Positions 7,908 to 15,713 of a DNA stretch of 64,000 bases are shown piece after piece (the stretch's first letter is position 1; the number at the start of each line of letters is the position of its first letter). This DNA is from Thalassobium sp. R2A62 (GTDB lineage: Bacteria; Pseudomonadota; Alphaproteobacteria; Rhodobacterales; Rhodobacteraceae), in the NCBI RefSeq assembly GCF_000161835.1, contig NZ_GG697169.2, positions 1,655,918 to 1,719,917 of the forward strand, written 5' to 3'. The notes below the pieces were generated by a model, which saw nothing but the letters and a program-made list of their open reading frames with translations, was not told the DNA's origin and made no database searches. A program made the translations under genes and the position numbers.

Positions 7908-9584
7908 CTATGCGGTGCTTGCCTTTGATTTGGTAGACAAACGAGACGTTAAAAGGTCACCGGATCGCGCCGCAATCGGCTGACCAATCGTGGCAAATGC
8001 GGCATTGATACTCTTGAGCGTGCGCAGAACGTCTTGGTGAATCCTGCTCGTTTCAAAACTGGCAGAGATGCTATCGCGCAACCTCGCAAGATGGCGTTCT
8101 TGCAGCTTGGCTTCGGCCTTTCGCACTTTGTCTTTTGCGCGCAATAACTGGCGGGCCGCGTCCGGTGCGCCCGTCATCAAGACGCTCAGCGCAAGCTGAG
8201 AATTGCTGAGGACCCTGTCATGAAAATCCATCAGATCGGACCAACCGCTTTCTGAAAATGCTAAACCTTCGGCCTGAATCTCACCGGCTTGCGCCACAAG
8301 ACCGCGCGAGATGGCCGCCGCTGCGGTTTCAAGATTGAGCGCAATGGATGCCAACTCTCCTGCTTTGTCTCGTTGGACTTCTGACAGGTGTTCGTGGTCG
8401 AGCTGTGCGAGGAAACTTTTGATGTCCGTGTGTAGCGTGCCGACATGGTCCGCTTTCTGTGTGATCGCCTTGGCTGTGGGAGCATCCCAAACGTCGAATA
8501 GGGCGATGGAGGTTCGCAGCATGGTTTCCGTCTCTTCGCCCATCTTCAAGATCTCACGCGCAGCGCAAGACAAGGCACGCGCCGGCTGGCCCAAAGTTGC
8601 CGGATCAAGGGCCGAGCTTTGCATGAGCGGGCTTGCGTCGTCACGCTCCGGCGTCAACGCGATCGTGGCAGAAGCGATCCCGCCGAGGACGGGAAGACAA
8701 ACGATTGCGAGCCCGACGTTGAAAGCCAGGTGCAGGTTTATGATCTGACGGGACGCATCAGCGCCGAGCCAGCTCAGATCACTCTGGTTTTGCGACAACG
8801 CCACAAGAACCACCACTGCGCCGCCACCACGCAGCACCACATTGGCAACGACCATGCGGCGTGCGGTCAACGGAGCGCCAAGTGTGAGTACGTAAGCCAA
8901 GACGGCGCCGCCCGCGTTAGCGCCCAACACCATCGCCGCCGTACCGCTGGGCGGCAAAAGACCTTGTGCTGTGAGGGTGACAAAGAACAATACGGCGGCC
9001 ACTGACGAATGCACGGCCCATGCAAACAACGCGCCAATAATGAAGGATGTCACAAGATCGTTGGCCAGGTAGCTCATCACGATGGAGGTTTCTGCGCTGC
9101 CAATGAGGGGGCCGGTGGCCGCACGGATCATATCGAGCGAGACGAAGATCAACCCCACCCCAATCAACATGCGCCCAAATTGCCGGGCTTCATTGCGCGC
9201 ACTGCGCAAAAACAAGAAGACGCCAATCAGCAACAGCAACGGGATCAGAAAGTCCTGACGGACCAACAATATCTGCGATACGATAGCCGAGCCGATATCA
9301 GCCCCCAGCAAGATCGCCATACCGGCAAGCAAACCAACGCCCCCTTTGGTCGCGAAGTTCGACACCAAGACAGCGACGGCCGTTGCGCTTTGCAGACAAA
9401 GGGCCGCCAAGGCGCCGCTGATCATGGCCTGCACCCTGTTTGCATTGGAGCGGCGCAAAAAAGTACGCAGTTGAACCGAAAACGCGCGCTCGACCCCTGT
9501 CCGCAGAAGCCGCACTGACCAGATCAGGAGGGCTGCGGCCCCTGCAGCGTGCAGAGCAAACAGGATGATGCTGGTGTCATCCAT
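7908..9584 (-). CDS. Na/Pi-cotransporter family protein with PhoU-like domain
   Basis: 558 aa. The first 330 residues contain two related blocks of membrane helices with the QSATAVAVLVSNF and GANAGGAVLAYVLTLGAP elements typical of Na/Pi cotransporter II (NptA/YjbB) proteins. Residues about 340-540 form a helical PhoU-like domain. Bacterial members of this family move phosphate across the inner membrane and several are exporters. Only 3 nt separate it from the upstream phosphodiesterase gene, so they are co-transcribed. In this operon it could relieve excess phosphate set free from diesters, or take phosphate up; direction cannot be read from sequence. Confidence 0.88.
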   Translation of the reverse strand: MDDTSIILFALHAAGAAALLIWSVRLLRTGVERAFSVQLRTFLRRSNANRVQAMISGALAALCLQSATAVAVLVSNFATKGGVGLLAGMAILLGADIGSAIVSQILLVRQDFLIPLLLLIGVFLFLRSARNEARQFGRMLIGVGLIFVSLDMIRAATGPLIGSAETSIVMSYLANDLVTSFIIGALFAWAVHSSVAAVLFFVTLTAQGLLPPSGTAAMVLGANAGGAVLAYVLTLGAPLTARRMVVANVVLRGGGAVVVLVALSQNQSDLSWLGADASRQIINLHLAFNVGLAIVCLPVLGGIASATIALTPERDDASPLMQSSALDPATLGQPARALSCAAREILKMGEETETMLRTSIALFDVWDAPTAKAITQKADHVGTLHTDIKSFLAQLDHEHLSEVQRDKAGELASIALNLETAAAAISRGLVAQAGEIQAEGLAFSESGWSDLMDFHDRVLSNSQLALSVLMTGAPDAARQLLRAKDKVRKAEAKLQERHLARLRDSISASFETSRIHQDVLRTLKSINAAFATIGQPIAARSGDLLTSRLSTKSKASTA

Positions 9585-9587
9585 CAG

Positions 9588-10397
9588 TTATTTTTCAGGA
9601 TAGAACAGGAAAGGGCCAGGAAATTGTCCGACCGGGATGTGATGGCTCATGATGCCGTCGCGCATTTCGTGCAACAAAAAACCGCCCGGCTCTTTGGTCA
9701 GGCAATTGGGCGCGCCCGTCCGCAGATCCATGGTCACTGCATGGGAGACACCGGGGGAGATCTGGCAAATCACGCCGCCAAAGGGTGCCACGATATTGCG
9801 GTGGATATGCCCGCAGGTGAGACGCAGCTCGCCTTTGTATCCAGACAAGATCGCTTGCAGTTGCGTGCTCTCTCGCAAGTTCTGGATGTCCATTTTCTCA
9901 ATGCCGGTCAAAACGGGGGGGTGATGTATGGTTACGATCGTCGGTTTACCGTCTTGCACATCGAGCGACGTGGATAAGAATGACAAAGTGGCATCGCTAA
10001 GGTGGCCATGGGCTTTGCCCTCAACACTGCTATCCAAACCGATCACCACAAGATCGTCAAAATCTTCGATCCAGTTAATCGGACCTTCGACGGGCATCCA
10101 CGGCTGATCGGAGAAGCTGGTCCGCATCACTGCTACATCATCATGATTTCCTGGAACGGCACGATACGGCAGATTGAGCGGCTCCATGAGTTTACGAAAG
10201 CGCTGATATTCTTCTTCTGTGCCGAAATCGGTCAGATCTCCTGCGACAATGACCATATCAATTGGCCCGATCTGGGGCAGGCTGGCGTTGATCGTTTCAA
10301 CGCAGTTGGTGAGGGCCTCAGCTGTATCGACTTGACCATAGGCCAGCTGACCATGCGGGACGATATGTGGATCGGAGATCTGAATTATGCGCGTCAT
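9588..10397 (-). CDS. GpdQ/CpdA-type metallophosphodiesterase
   Basis: 269 aa calcineurin-like phosphoesterase. Metal ligands are visible in order: DPH (9-11), GDLTDFG, GNHDD, HHPP and GHIHR. The sequence ends with PGPFLFYPE, resembling the C-terminus of the Enterobacter glycerophosphodiesterase GpdQ more than the cAMP phosphodiesterase CpdA. It lacks a signal peptide, so it should cut imported diesters in the cytoplasm. Its start overlaps the end of the ABC ATPase gene by 4 nt (ATGA), so it is coupled to the importer. That coupling is the best hint that the importer brings in a phosphodiester such as a glycerophospho-compound; cyclic nucleotides remain an alternative. Confidence 0.85.
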   Translation of the reverse strand: MTRIIQISDPHIVPHGQLAYGQVDTAEALTNCVETINASLPQIGPIDMVIVAGDLTDFGTEEEYQRFRKLMEPLNLPYRAVPGNHDDVAVMRTSFSDQPWMPVEGPINWIEDFDDLVVIGLDSSVEGKAHGHLSDATLSFLSTSLDVQDGKPTIVTIHHPPVLTGIEKMDIQNLRESTQLQAILSGYKGELRLTCGHIHRNIVAPFGGVICQISPGVSHAVTMDLRTGAPNCLTKEPGGFLLHEMRDGIMSHHIPVGQFPGPFLFYPEK

Positions 10398-11428
10398 GCG
10401 CCGTCTGCCTCAGTCGGCAACAGCATCAGGGCTTCAGGATTGATTGACATGTTAACAATGTCTCCCACCTTGGGCGCAATTTGACCTGAGTGGATCGACG
10501 CGATCGCGCCGGATGTAACGCCAGATATGACAACACGGTAGTGCGTCCCCAAAAACGTCACGGCTTCAACTTTGCCGCGCAGCGGACCGCTTTCTTCGAT
10601 CCGGACATCTTCTGCGCGCACGTAAACCGTTTGCCCGGCGCCATCCGATGGCAAGGTCAGGGTGCCGCCTTCCAAATGCAGAGTGGTGCCATCTGCCCTA
10701 CCGGATAGAGCCATTGCGTTGCCAACAAAGCCCGCAACAAAGGAAGATGTCGGGTTACGGTACAATTCTTCTGGCGAACCGCTTTGCACAACGCGACCAT
10801 TTGACATGACAGCGACGCGGTCCGCGATCGCCATTGCCTCATCCTGGTCGTGGGTCACAAAGATCGCGGTGATGTCGAATTCTCGCAATAGTATGGCCAA
10901 CTCATCGCGCAGGCTTTCTCGCAAGGACGCGTCTAGCGCTGACAACGGCTCATCCAGAAGCAACAACCGGGGCCGCGGTGCAATCGCCCGCGCAAGCGCC
11001 ACGCGCTGGCGTTGGCCACCGGACAATGCGGTAATCGCACGGCTCGCAAAGGGCTGAAGCTGGCACATTTCCAGCACTTCAGTCACGCGGGCATCGATCT
11101 CGGCCTTGGGCAACTTTTGCATTTTCAGTCCGTAGCCGATGTTGGCCCGCACAGACATGTTCGGGAACAAGGCGTAGGATTGAAACACCATCCCGACCTG
11201 ACGATCCTCGACAGCGAGCGCCGTAACGTTGTCATCGTCAAACCAGATATCGCTGCCGGCATCCGGCGTCTCAAGCCCCGCGATGATGCGCAGCAACGTG
11301 GTTTTGCCACAGCCTGATGGGCCGAGGAGCGATACAATCTCCCCTTTGCCAACGGATAATTCGGTGGGCAAAAGCGCCTTTGTCCCATCGGGATAGGTCT
11401 TGGCGGTGTGGGTCAATCGTAGGGTCAT
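10394..11428 (-). CDS. ABC importer ATP-binding protein (CUT1/PotA-like)
   Basis: 344 aa from the ATG at 11428, which overlaps the permease stop by 4 nt; the frame is open further upstream, but that part lies in the permease gene. Walker A GPSGCGKTT, signature LSGGQRQRVALARA, Walker B LLLLDEPLSALD and the His switch FVTHDQDEA are all present. The last 90 residues form a TOBE-type domain (YVRAEDVRIEES). This is the energy-coupling subunit of the importer formed with the two permeases and the binding protein to its right. Similar ATPases serve spermidine, iron, sulfate and 2-aminoethylphosphonate importers, so the substrate is not given by this subunit. Confidence 0.93.
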   Translation of the reverse strand: MTLRLTHTAKTYPDGTKALLPTELSVGKGEIVSLLGPSGCGKTTLLRIIAGLETPDAGSDIWFDDDNVTALAVEDRQVGMVFQSYALFPNMSVRANIGYGLKMQKLPKAEIDARVTEVLEMCQLQPFASRAITALSGGQRQRVALARAIAPRPRLLLLDEPLSALDASLRESLRDELAILLREFDITAIFVTHDQDEAMAIADRVAVMSNGRVVQSGSPEELYRNPTSSFVAGFVGNAMALSGRADGTTLHLEGGTLTLPSDGAGQTVYVRAEDVRIEESGPLRGKVEAVTFLGTHYRVVISGVTSGAIASIHSGQIAPKVGDIVNMSINPEALMLLPTEADGA

Positions 11429-12216
11429 TGTGCAATCCTTTGTGCGCGCGCCGAGGCCCATTGCATGGCCATCAAAAGCGGAACGATCAGTATGAAAAAG
11501 ACGAGTGTGTAGGCCGAAGCGATCTCGAGCCGCATTGACGCGTAGCTGTCGGCAAGTCCAACAGGCAGTGTCTTGAGGTAAGGCGTATGGAGCATCCACG
11601 TCAGGTTGAATTCACCGATGGACAGCGTGACCACCGTGAGAGCACCCGCAAGAATACCCGGCATTGCATTGGGCACGACGATGTCACGAAACCGTTGCCA
11701 TGGCGATGCGCCGAGTGAGGCAGCCCCTTCCTCAAGCGTCTTGAGGTCCATGGATGCCAGTACGGCCAGAATGGACCGTACCATGAACGGGAGCGTGTAG
11801 AGAACGTGCCCCACAAGGATAAACGTCCATGACGCGCGAAATCCCTGCATCGACCCGTAAAGTTGCAGCAATGCCAAGGCGAGCGCCAAGCCTGGGATCG
11901 CGAGCGGCAGAGAAATGAATTCTTCCAACATGCGGGACATCCAGCCGGGGTGGCGTGCTAAACCATAGGCCGCAGGCACGCCGATGATCACCGTGCAGAT
12001 CAGGCAGGCAAAGGCGATCCCCATAGAGAGGAAAATGCTGTTTGCGTAGAGCTCCCAGACTTCGAACACCCATCTCAGGGTCAAACCGGATGAAACGCCC
12101 TGAAAGTAGTTCGCGGTCAGCCCGGCCAAAACCGACATGACGATAGGAACGAACAGAAACGCGCAGGCAAGCAGCGTGACCGCCAATTGCAACATTTTTG
12201 TTTTGGATTTTAACAT
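11425..12216 (-). CDS. ABC importer permease 2
   Basis: 263 aa inner-membrane permease with six predicted helices, starting MLKSKTKMLQLAVTLLACAF. The EAA loop that contacts the ATPase is EEGAASLGASPWQRFRDIV. It follows the first permease by 1 nt and overlaps the ATPase start by 4 nt, so translation of the three is probably coupled. Confidence 0.92.
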   Translation of the reverse strand: MLKSKTKMLQLAVTLLACAFLFVPIVMSVLAGLTANYFQGVSSGLTLRWVFEVWELYANSIFLSMGIAFACLICTVIIGVPAAYGLARHPGWMSRMLEEFISLPLAIPGLALALALLQLYGSMQGFRASWTFILVGHVLYTLPFMVRSILAVLASMDLKTLEEGAASLGASPWQRFRDIVVPNAMPGILAGALTVVTLSIGEFNLTWMLHTPYLKTLPVGLADSYASMRLEIASAYTLVFFILIVPLLMAMQWASARAQRIAQ

Positions 12217-12217
12217 G

Positions 12218-13021
12218 TCAGCCTCCTCCGGCCACGGTTGAACCTGACAAGGACCGCGCGATCAGCAGCAAGATCCATGTGACGATGCCCAGCACAATTG
12301 ATAGGGCCGCAGCCATGGCAATGTTGGCTGACAAGGTGAATTCGGTGTAGATCACCATCGGAATAACATCGATGTTCGTCGCCAGCGTGAAGGCAGTGCC
12401 AAAGGCACCCATGGCGGTCGCAAAGGCAATCGCACCAGAGGCAATCAACGACGGCATTAATCCGGGAATAATAACGTCCATCACGACGCGGTAAGGGGAT
12501 GCGCCCATGGTCCGAGCCGCTTCCTCGAGCGATGGATCAAGCTTTTCAGCAGCGGCCATGACGGTCAACAGGACACGCGGGATCGAAAAATATAGATACC
12601 CCAAGAACAAACCAATTGCGGAATAGGCGAAGACCACATGGCCCGGGGTCAGTTGGTTCACCAATCCCTGACGACCGCCCAACAGGATGATCAGAAAGCC
12701 GATCACAACGCCGGGAAACGCCAACGGCAGAGTGAGCACCGACAGCACGGTTCCACGGCCCCGAAATTGGTTGCGCACAAGAAACATGCCTGCCGTGGTC
12801 GATACCGACAGGGCCGCAATGGTGGTCGCAGCCGACACAAGCACTGTCAGAACGAGCGTGTTCAGGTATCGCGGTTTGCGTACGATGTCGAGATAGACTG
12901 CCCAGCCTGCGTCCCCTTCGCCCGATGCAAGAAACAACCGCCCAAGCGGCAATGCCAAAAACAGCAGAGAAAAGATGAACAGTGGCGTGAGACACGCCAG
13001 TACAAAGGTCCGATTTGTCAT
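12218..13021 (-). CDS. ABC importer permease 1
   Basis: 267 aa inner-membrane permease with six predicted helices. The coupling loop EEAARTMGASPYRVVMDVI is clear. It pairs with permease 2 as a heterodimer of the binding-protein-dependent type (family also containing PotB/PotC and the phosphonate PhnU/PhnV pairs). It starts 56 nt after the binding-protein gene. Confidence 0.92.
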   Translation of the reverse strand: MTNRTFVLACLTPLFIFSLLFLALPLGRLFLASGEGDAGWAVYLDIVRKPRYLNTLVLTVLVSAATTIAALSVSTTAGMFLVRNQFRGRGTVLSVLTLPLAFPGVVIGFLIILLGGRQGLVNQLTPGHVVFAYSAIGLFLGYLYFSIPRVLLTVMAAAEKLDPSLEEAARTMGASPYRVVMDVIIPGLMPSLIASGAIAFATAMGAFGTAFTLATNIDVIPMVIYTEFTLSANIAMAAALSIVLGIVTWILLLIARSLSGSTVAGGG

Positions 13022-13077
13022 AAGAAATCCTCGGGGGTCGCGTCCGAGAACACGACCCCACAGTTTTGAGGGTTGAG

Positions 13078-14073
13078 TTAGTCGACTTCGGCCAAATAGC
13101 GTTCGCCGAACCCAGCCTGCGCTTGCTCCATCACGGCATAGTCCACAGCAACGGCGCGTTCGTAATCGCTCGCGGGCAAGAATTTATCGGCCACCTTAGC
13201 AGGCAGCTCAACAGGGCGGGCTGGCTGCAAATAGGCATTCGTCCAGATCGCCTGACCTTCGTCGGACAGAATGAAATCGAGAACCCGCTTTCCCAGTTCT
13301 GGGTTTGGTCCGTTGTTCACCAGGCTCATCACGTAAGGAACGCGCACCGACCCTTCGCACGGAAGCACGAATTCAAAGTTGCCGTCTTCTTCGTACTTGC
13401 CGCGATAGGCGTTGAAATCATAATCGAACAAGATCGGAATTTCGCCGGATACCACGCGTGCATAAGATGTTTGCTTGGGAACGATGGGTGAGTTTTCAGC
13501 CAACTCGTTAAAGTAGTTGATCGCTGGATCGAAGTTGCCCAGATCGCCCCCGAAGGCGAGATTGACGGCAACCGCGCCCGCGTAGCCAACAAATGCCGAC
13601 GACGGATCAAGATATCCGACCATGCCTCGATACTGCGGGTCCTTCAGATCAGCGAAGCACTGTGGCACTTCTGCGCCACCAAGGGCGTCGACATTCACAA
13701 AAAACCCAAGTGTGCCATAGTGGATCGCAAACCAGCGGCCCTCTGGGTCTTTCAGGCCATCAGGAATTTCATCAAACCCCGCAGGGAAATACGGTGTTGC
13801 AACACCCTCATTGCCGGCTTTGATACCAGTCGTCACACCATAATAAGCAACGTCAGCGATCGGGTTGTCACGCTCTGCCAAAAGCTGGCTGAGCGTCTGG
13901 CCAGAGTTCTTGTTGTCATGCGGCATCTGAATATCGAGGTTTTCGTCAATCGCTTCCAACATTGAGCCCCAATCAGCCCATTGCGGTGGACAGTTGTAAC
14001 ACACTGCATCTTCAGCAAATGCAGGTGCGGCAAACGTTATTGTAATAAGGGCTGCGCCAAGTTTATATTTCAT
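13078..14073 (-). CDS. Periplasmic substrate-binding protein of the ABC importer
   Basis: 331 aa with a signal peptide (MKYKLGAALITITFAAPAFA, cleavage before EDAV). The mature part is a two-lobed binding protein of the iron/polyamine/phosphonate type: a DVAYYG segment, YGTLGFFVNVDAL, and FVLPCEGSVRVPYVMSLVN, ending with a helical region typical of the class. The mature N-terminus has a CYNC pair (two Cys three apart) that could form a disulfide or bind a metal. The start overlaps the LacI stop by 4 nt. The ligand is unknown; context suggests an organic phosphodiester. Confidence 0.9.
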   Translation of the reverse strand: MKYKLGAALITITFAAPAFAEDAVCYNCPPQWADWGSMLEAIDENLDIQMPHDNKNSGQTLSQLLAERDNPIADVAYYGVTTGIKAGNEGVATPYFPAGFDEIPDGLKDPEGRWFAIHYGTLGFFVNVDALGGAEVPQCFADLKDPQYRGMVGYLDPSSAFVGYAGAVAVNLAFGGDLGNFDPAINYFNELAENSPIVPKQTSYARVVSGEIPILFDYDFNAYRGKYEEDGNFEFVLPCEGSVRVPYVMSLVNNGPNPELGKRVLDFILSDEGQAIWTNAYLQPARPVELPAKVADKFLPASDYERAVAVDYAVMEQAQAGFGERYLAEVD

Positions 14074-15173
14074 TGTGATCTCTCCTGTTGGATTTTTGCT
14101 TGTCTGTGGGTTTGGTCATTTGACGACGGAAAGGCTGCAACCTTTCCGTCGTCTTCGCTTTCGGCAACCAAAGGCGTGAGACTGCCCCCGTCGCGGAAAC
14201 TGAATGTTTGGTCCTTACTCGGGAGTTCCGGCGGCGTGGAACCGTCGATCATGGACAGGATCGTCTTACTTGCCCCGGCCCCCAATGCGCGTGGTTCGGT
14301 GGCAATCGTCGCCAAGGTCGGATCAATCATCTGACCTACTTTGATCCCGTCAAAACCGATGATCGACAAATCGCGCGGCACATCAATCGACAACTGGCGC
14401 GCGCTGCGAATGGTCGCCAAGGCGCGATAGTCGTTTGATGCAAAGATGCCTGTAATGTTCGGATGCTGCTTTAGAAAAGCCTCCAGTCGGAGCGTCAGAT
14501 CGTCAACGTCGTCATCGACTTCAAGCAAAGCAGGCGGCGTCATGTTGTGAGAGGCACAGCCTTCGGCAAAGCCCTCGAAACGCTGGCGTGCACGATCCGA
14601 ACTCAGAAAATCCAGCCCGAGGAAGCCTGTGTGTTTGTGTTTGTTATCATGAAAGACGCTCGCCACTTTTGCGGCCGCTGCATGGTCATCCACCGCCCAG
14701 CTGTTTTGTCCTTCGGGAGCCGTGTTGTACAGCAAGCTATAGGGCACCTTCCGCGATCGTAGCAAATCCAGCCCTTCACTATTGTTAACATCACCAACGG
14801 TCAGAATAATTCCATCGACTTGTTTAGAGATGAGCGTCCGAATAGCATGGGTTTCCATCTCGGCGTTGTAGTTCGTGCAGATCAACAGCATTTGATAGCC
14901 AGCATCGAGACACACCTCTTGTGCGCCTTGCACCGCATCGGCGTACACAGGGTTTTCGATGGATGGCACCACGCAACCGATCGTGCGGGTTGTGCTGCTT
15001 TGCAGAGATCGGCCGACCTCACTGAAGTGAAAATCAAGCTCTTTTACCGCCACCATGACCTTTTCGCGCATCTTGGGGCTGGCAGGGCCCGTCTGGTTCA
15101 GCACCCGGCTTACAGTAGCTACACCGCAACCCGCACGTTGTGCGACGTCTTTTATTGTGGCCGATTGAACCAA
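14070..15173 (-). CDS. LacI-family transcriptional regulator
   Basis: 367 aa. The N-terminal helix-turn-helix reads TIKDVAQRAGCGVATVSRVLNQ with the usual hinge after it (VGRSLQSSTTRTIG), followed by a periplasmic-binding-protein-like effector domain to about residue 335. The last 30 residues are a polar tail not seen in most relatives. It is the first gene of the leftward operon and overlaps the binding-protein gene by 4 nt. A perfect palindrome 15 nt before its start codon is the probable operator, so it should regulate itself and the whole importer operon, most simply as a repressor released by the imported compound. Confidence 0.93.
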   Translation of the reverse strand: MVQSATIKDVAQRAGCGVATVSRVLNQTGPASPKMREKVMVAVKELDFHFSEVGRSLQSSTTRTIGCVVPSIENPVYADAVQGAQEVCLDAGYQMLLICTNYNAEMETHAIRTLISKQVDGIILTVGDVNNSEGLDLLRSRKVPYSLLYNTAPEGQNSWAVDDHAAAAKVASVFHDNKHKHTGFLGLDFLSSDRARQRFEGFAEGCASHNMTPPALLEVDDDVDDLTLRLEAFLKQHPNITGIFASNDYRALATIRSARQLSIDVPRDLSIIGFDGIKVGQMIDPTLATIATEPRALGAGASKTILSMIDGSTPPELPSKDQTFSFRDGGSLTPLVAESEDDGKVAAFPSSNDQTHRQAKIQQERSQ

Positions 15174-15187
15174 CTCCCACCTCCCAA

Positions 15188-15201
15188 TGGAAACGTTTCC
15201 A
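15188..15201. promoter_or_regulatory. Palindromic LacI-type operator
   Basis: TGGAAACGTTTCCA is a perfect 14-bp palindrome with the central CG that LacI/GalR-family operators have. It lies 15 nt before the lacI-type start codon, where binding would block transcription or its early steps. Confidence 0.8.
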
Positions 15202-15713
15202 CTAATTGGTAGTGAAAAACGAGACGTTAGGCAAGAAAATTCCCCTGACGATACTTTCTACACAAGAAAACAACTTCTTAACATCTGGAAAGCCCAGTCG
15301 TAGTGCCGAACGCTGGTTGCGAATTACAGATCTCAAGGGGCAATCCACGGCCAGAAACCGATGATTCCTTTTCGCGAAAAATATGCTGCTTACTGTCTGT
15401 AAAGTTGAGGCTGGATAGACCAAGAAATACAAACGCCAAGCACGCCTAACGACGGCTATCTTTCAACCGCGTTATGTGCTCGTGAGGATCACACAACGGA
15501 TCCAAAGCAGCAGTGATGACGGCCCAGCATCCCGCACCCAGATGTTGCAAGGCGGCTTCGCGACTGATGACGGTCTCTTCATCCTTCAAATGCAAGCCGA
15601 GGCGCTTGAACTTGGTGAAGATGCTGCATCACCGCATGGATTAAGAATCGATCAAAACTGGCATAGACGAGGCCTGAGCAAACTGAGACGTCTCATCAAT
15701 TTCAGGCTAAACG
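15202..15713. other. Intergenic region between the LacI operon and the Hint gene
   Basis: About 510 nt. The right part of it should hold the promoter of the LacI operon. An open frame on the plus strand (15476-15766) runs into the Hint gene antisense and has no family resemblance. Nothing supported. Confidence 0.4.

Noticed and set aside
8619..9518. Two long plus-strand frames antisense to the Na/Pi transporter
   Set aside because: His/Gln/Arg-rich shadow products of a GC-rich membrane-protein gene; no start signals.
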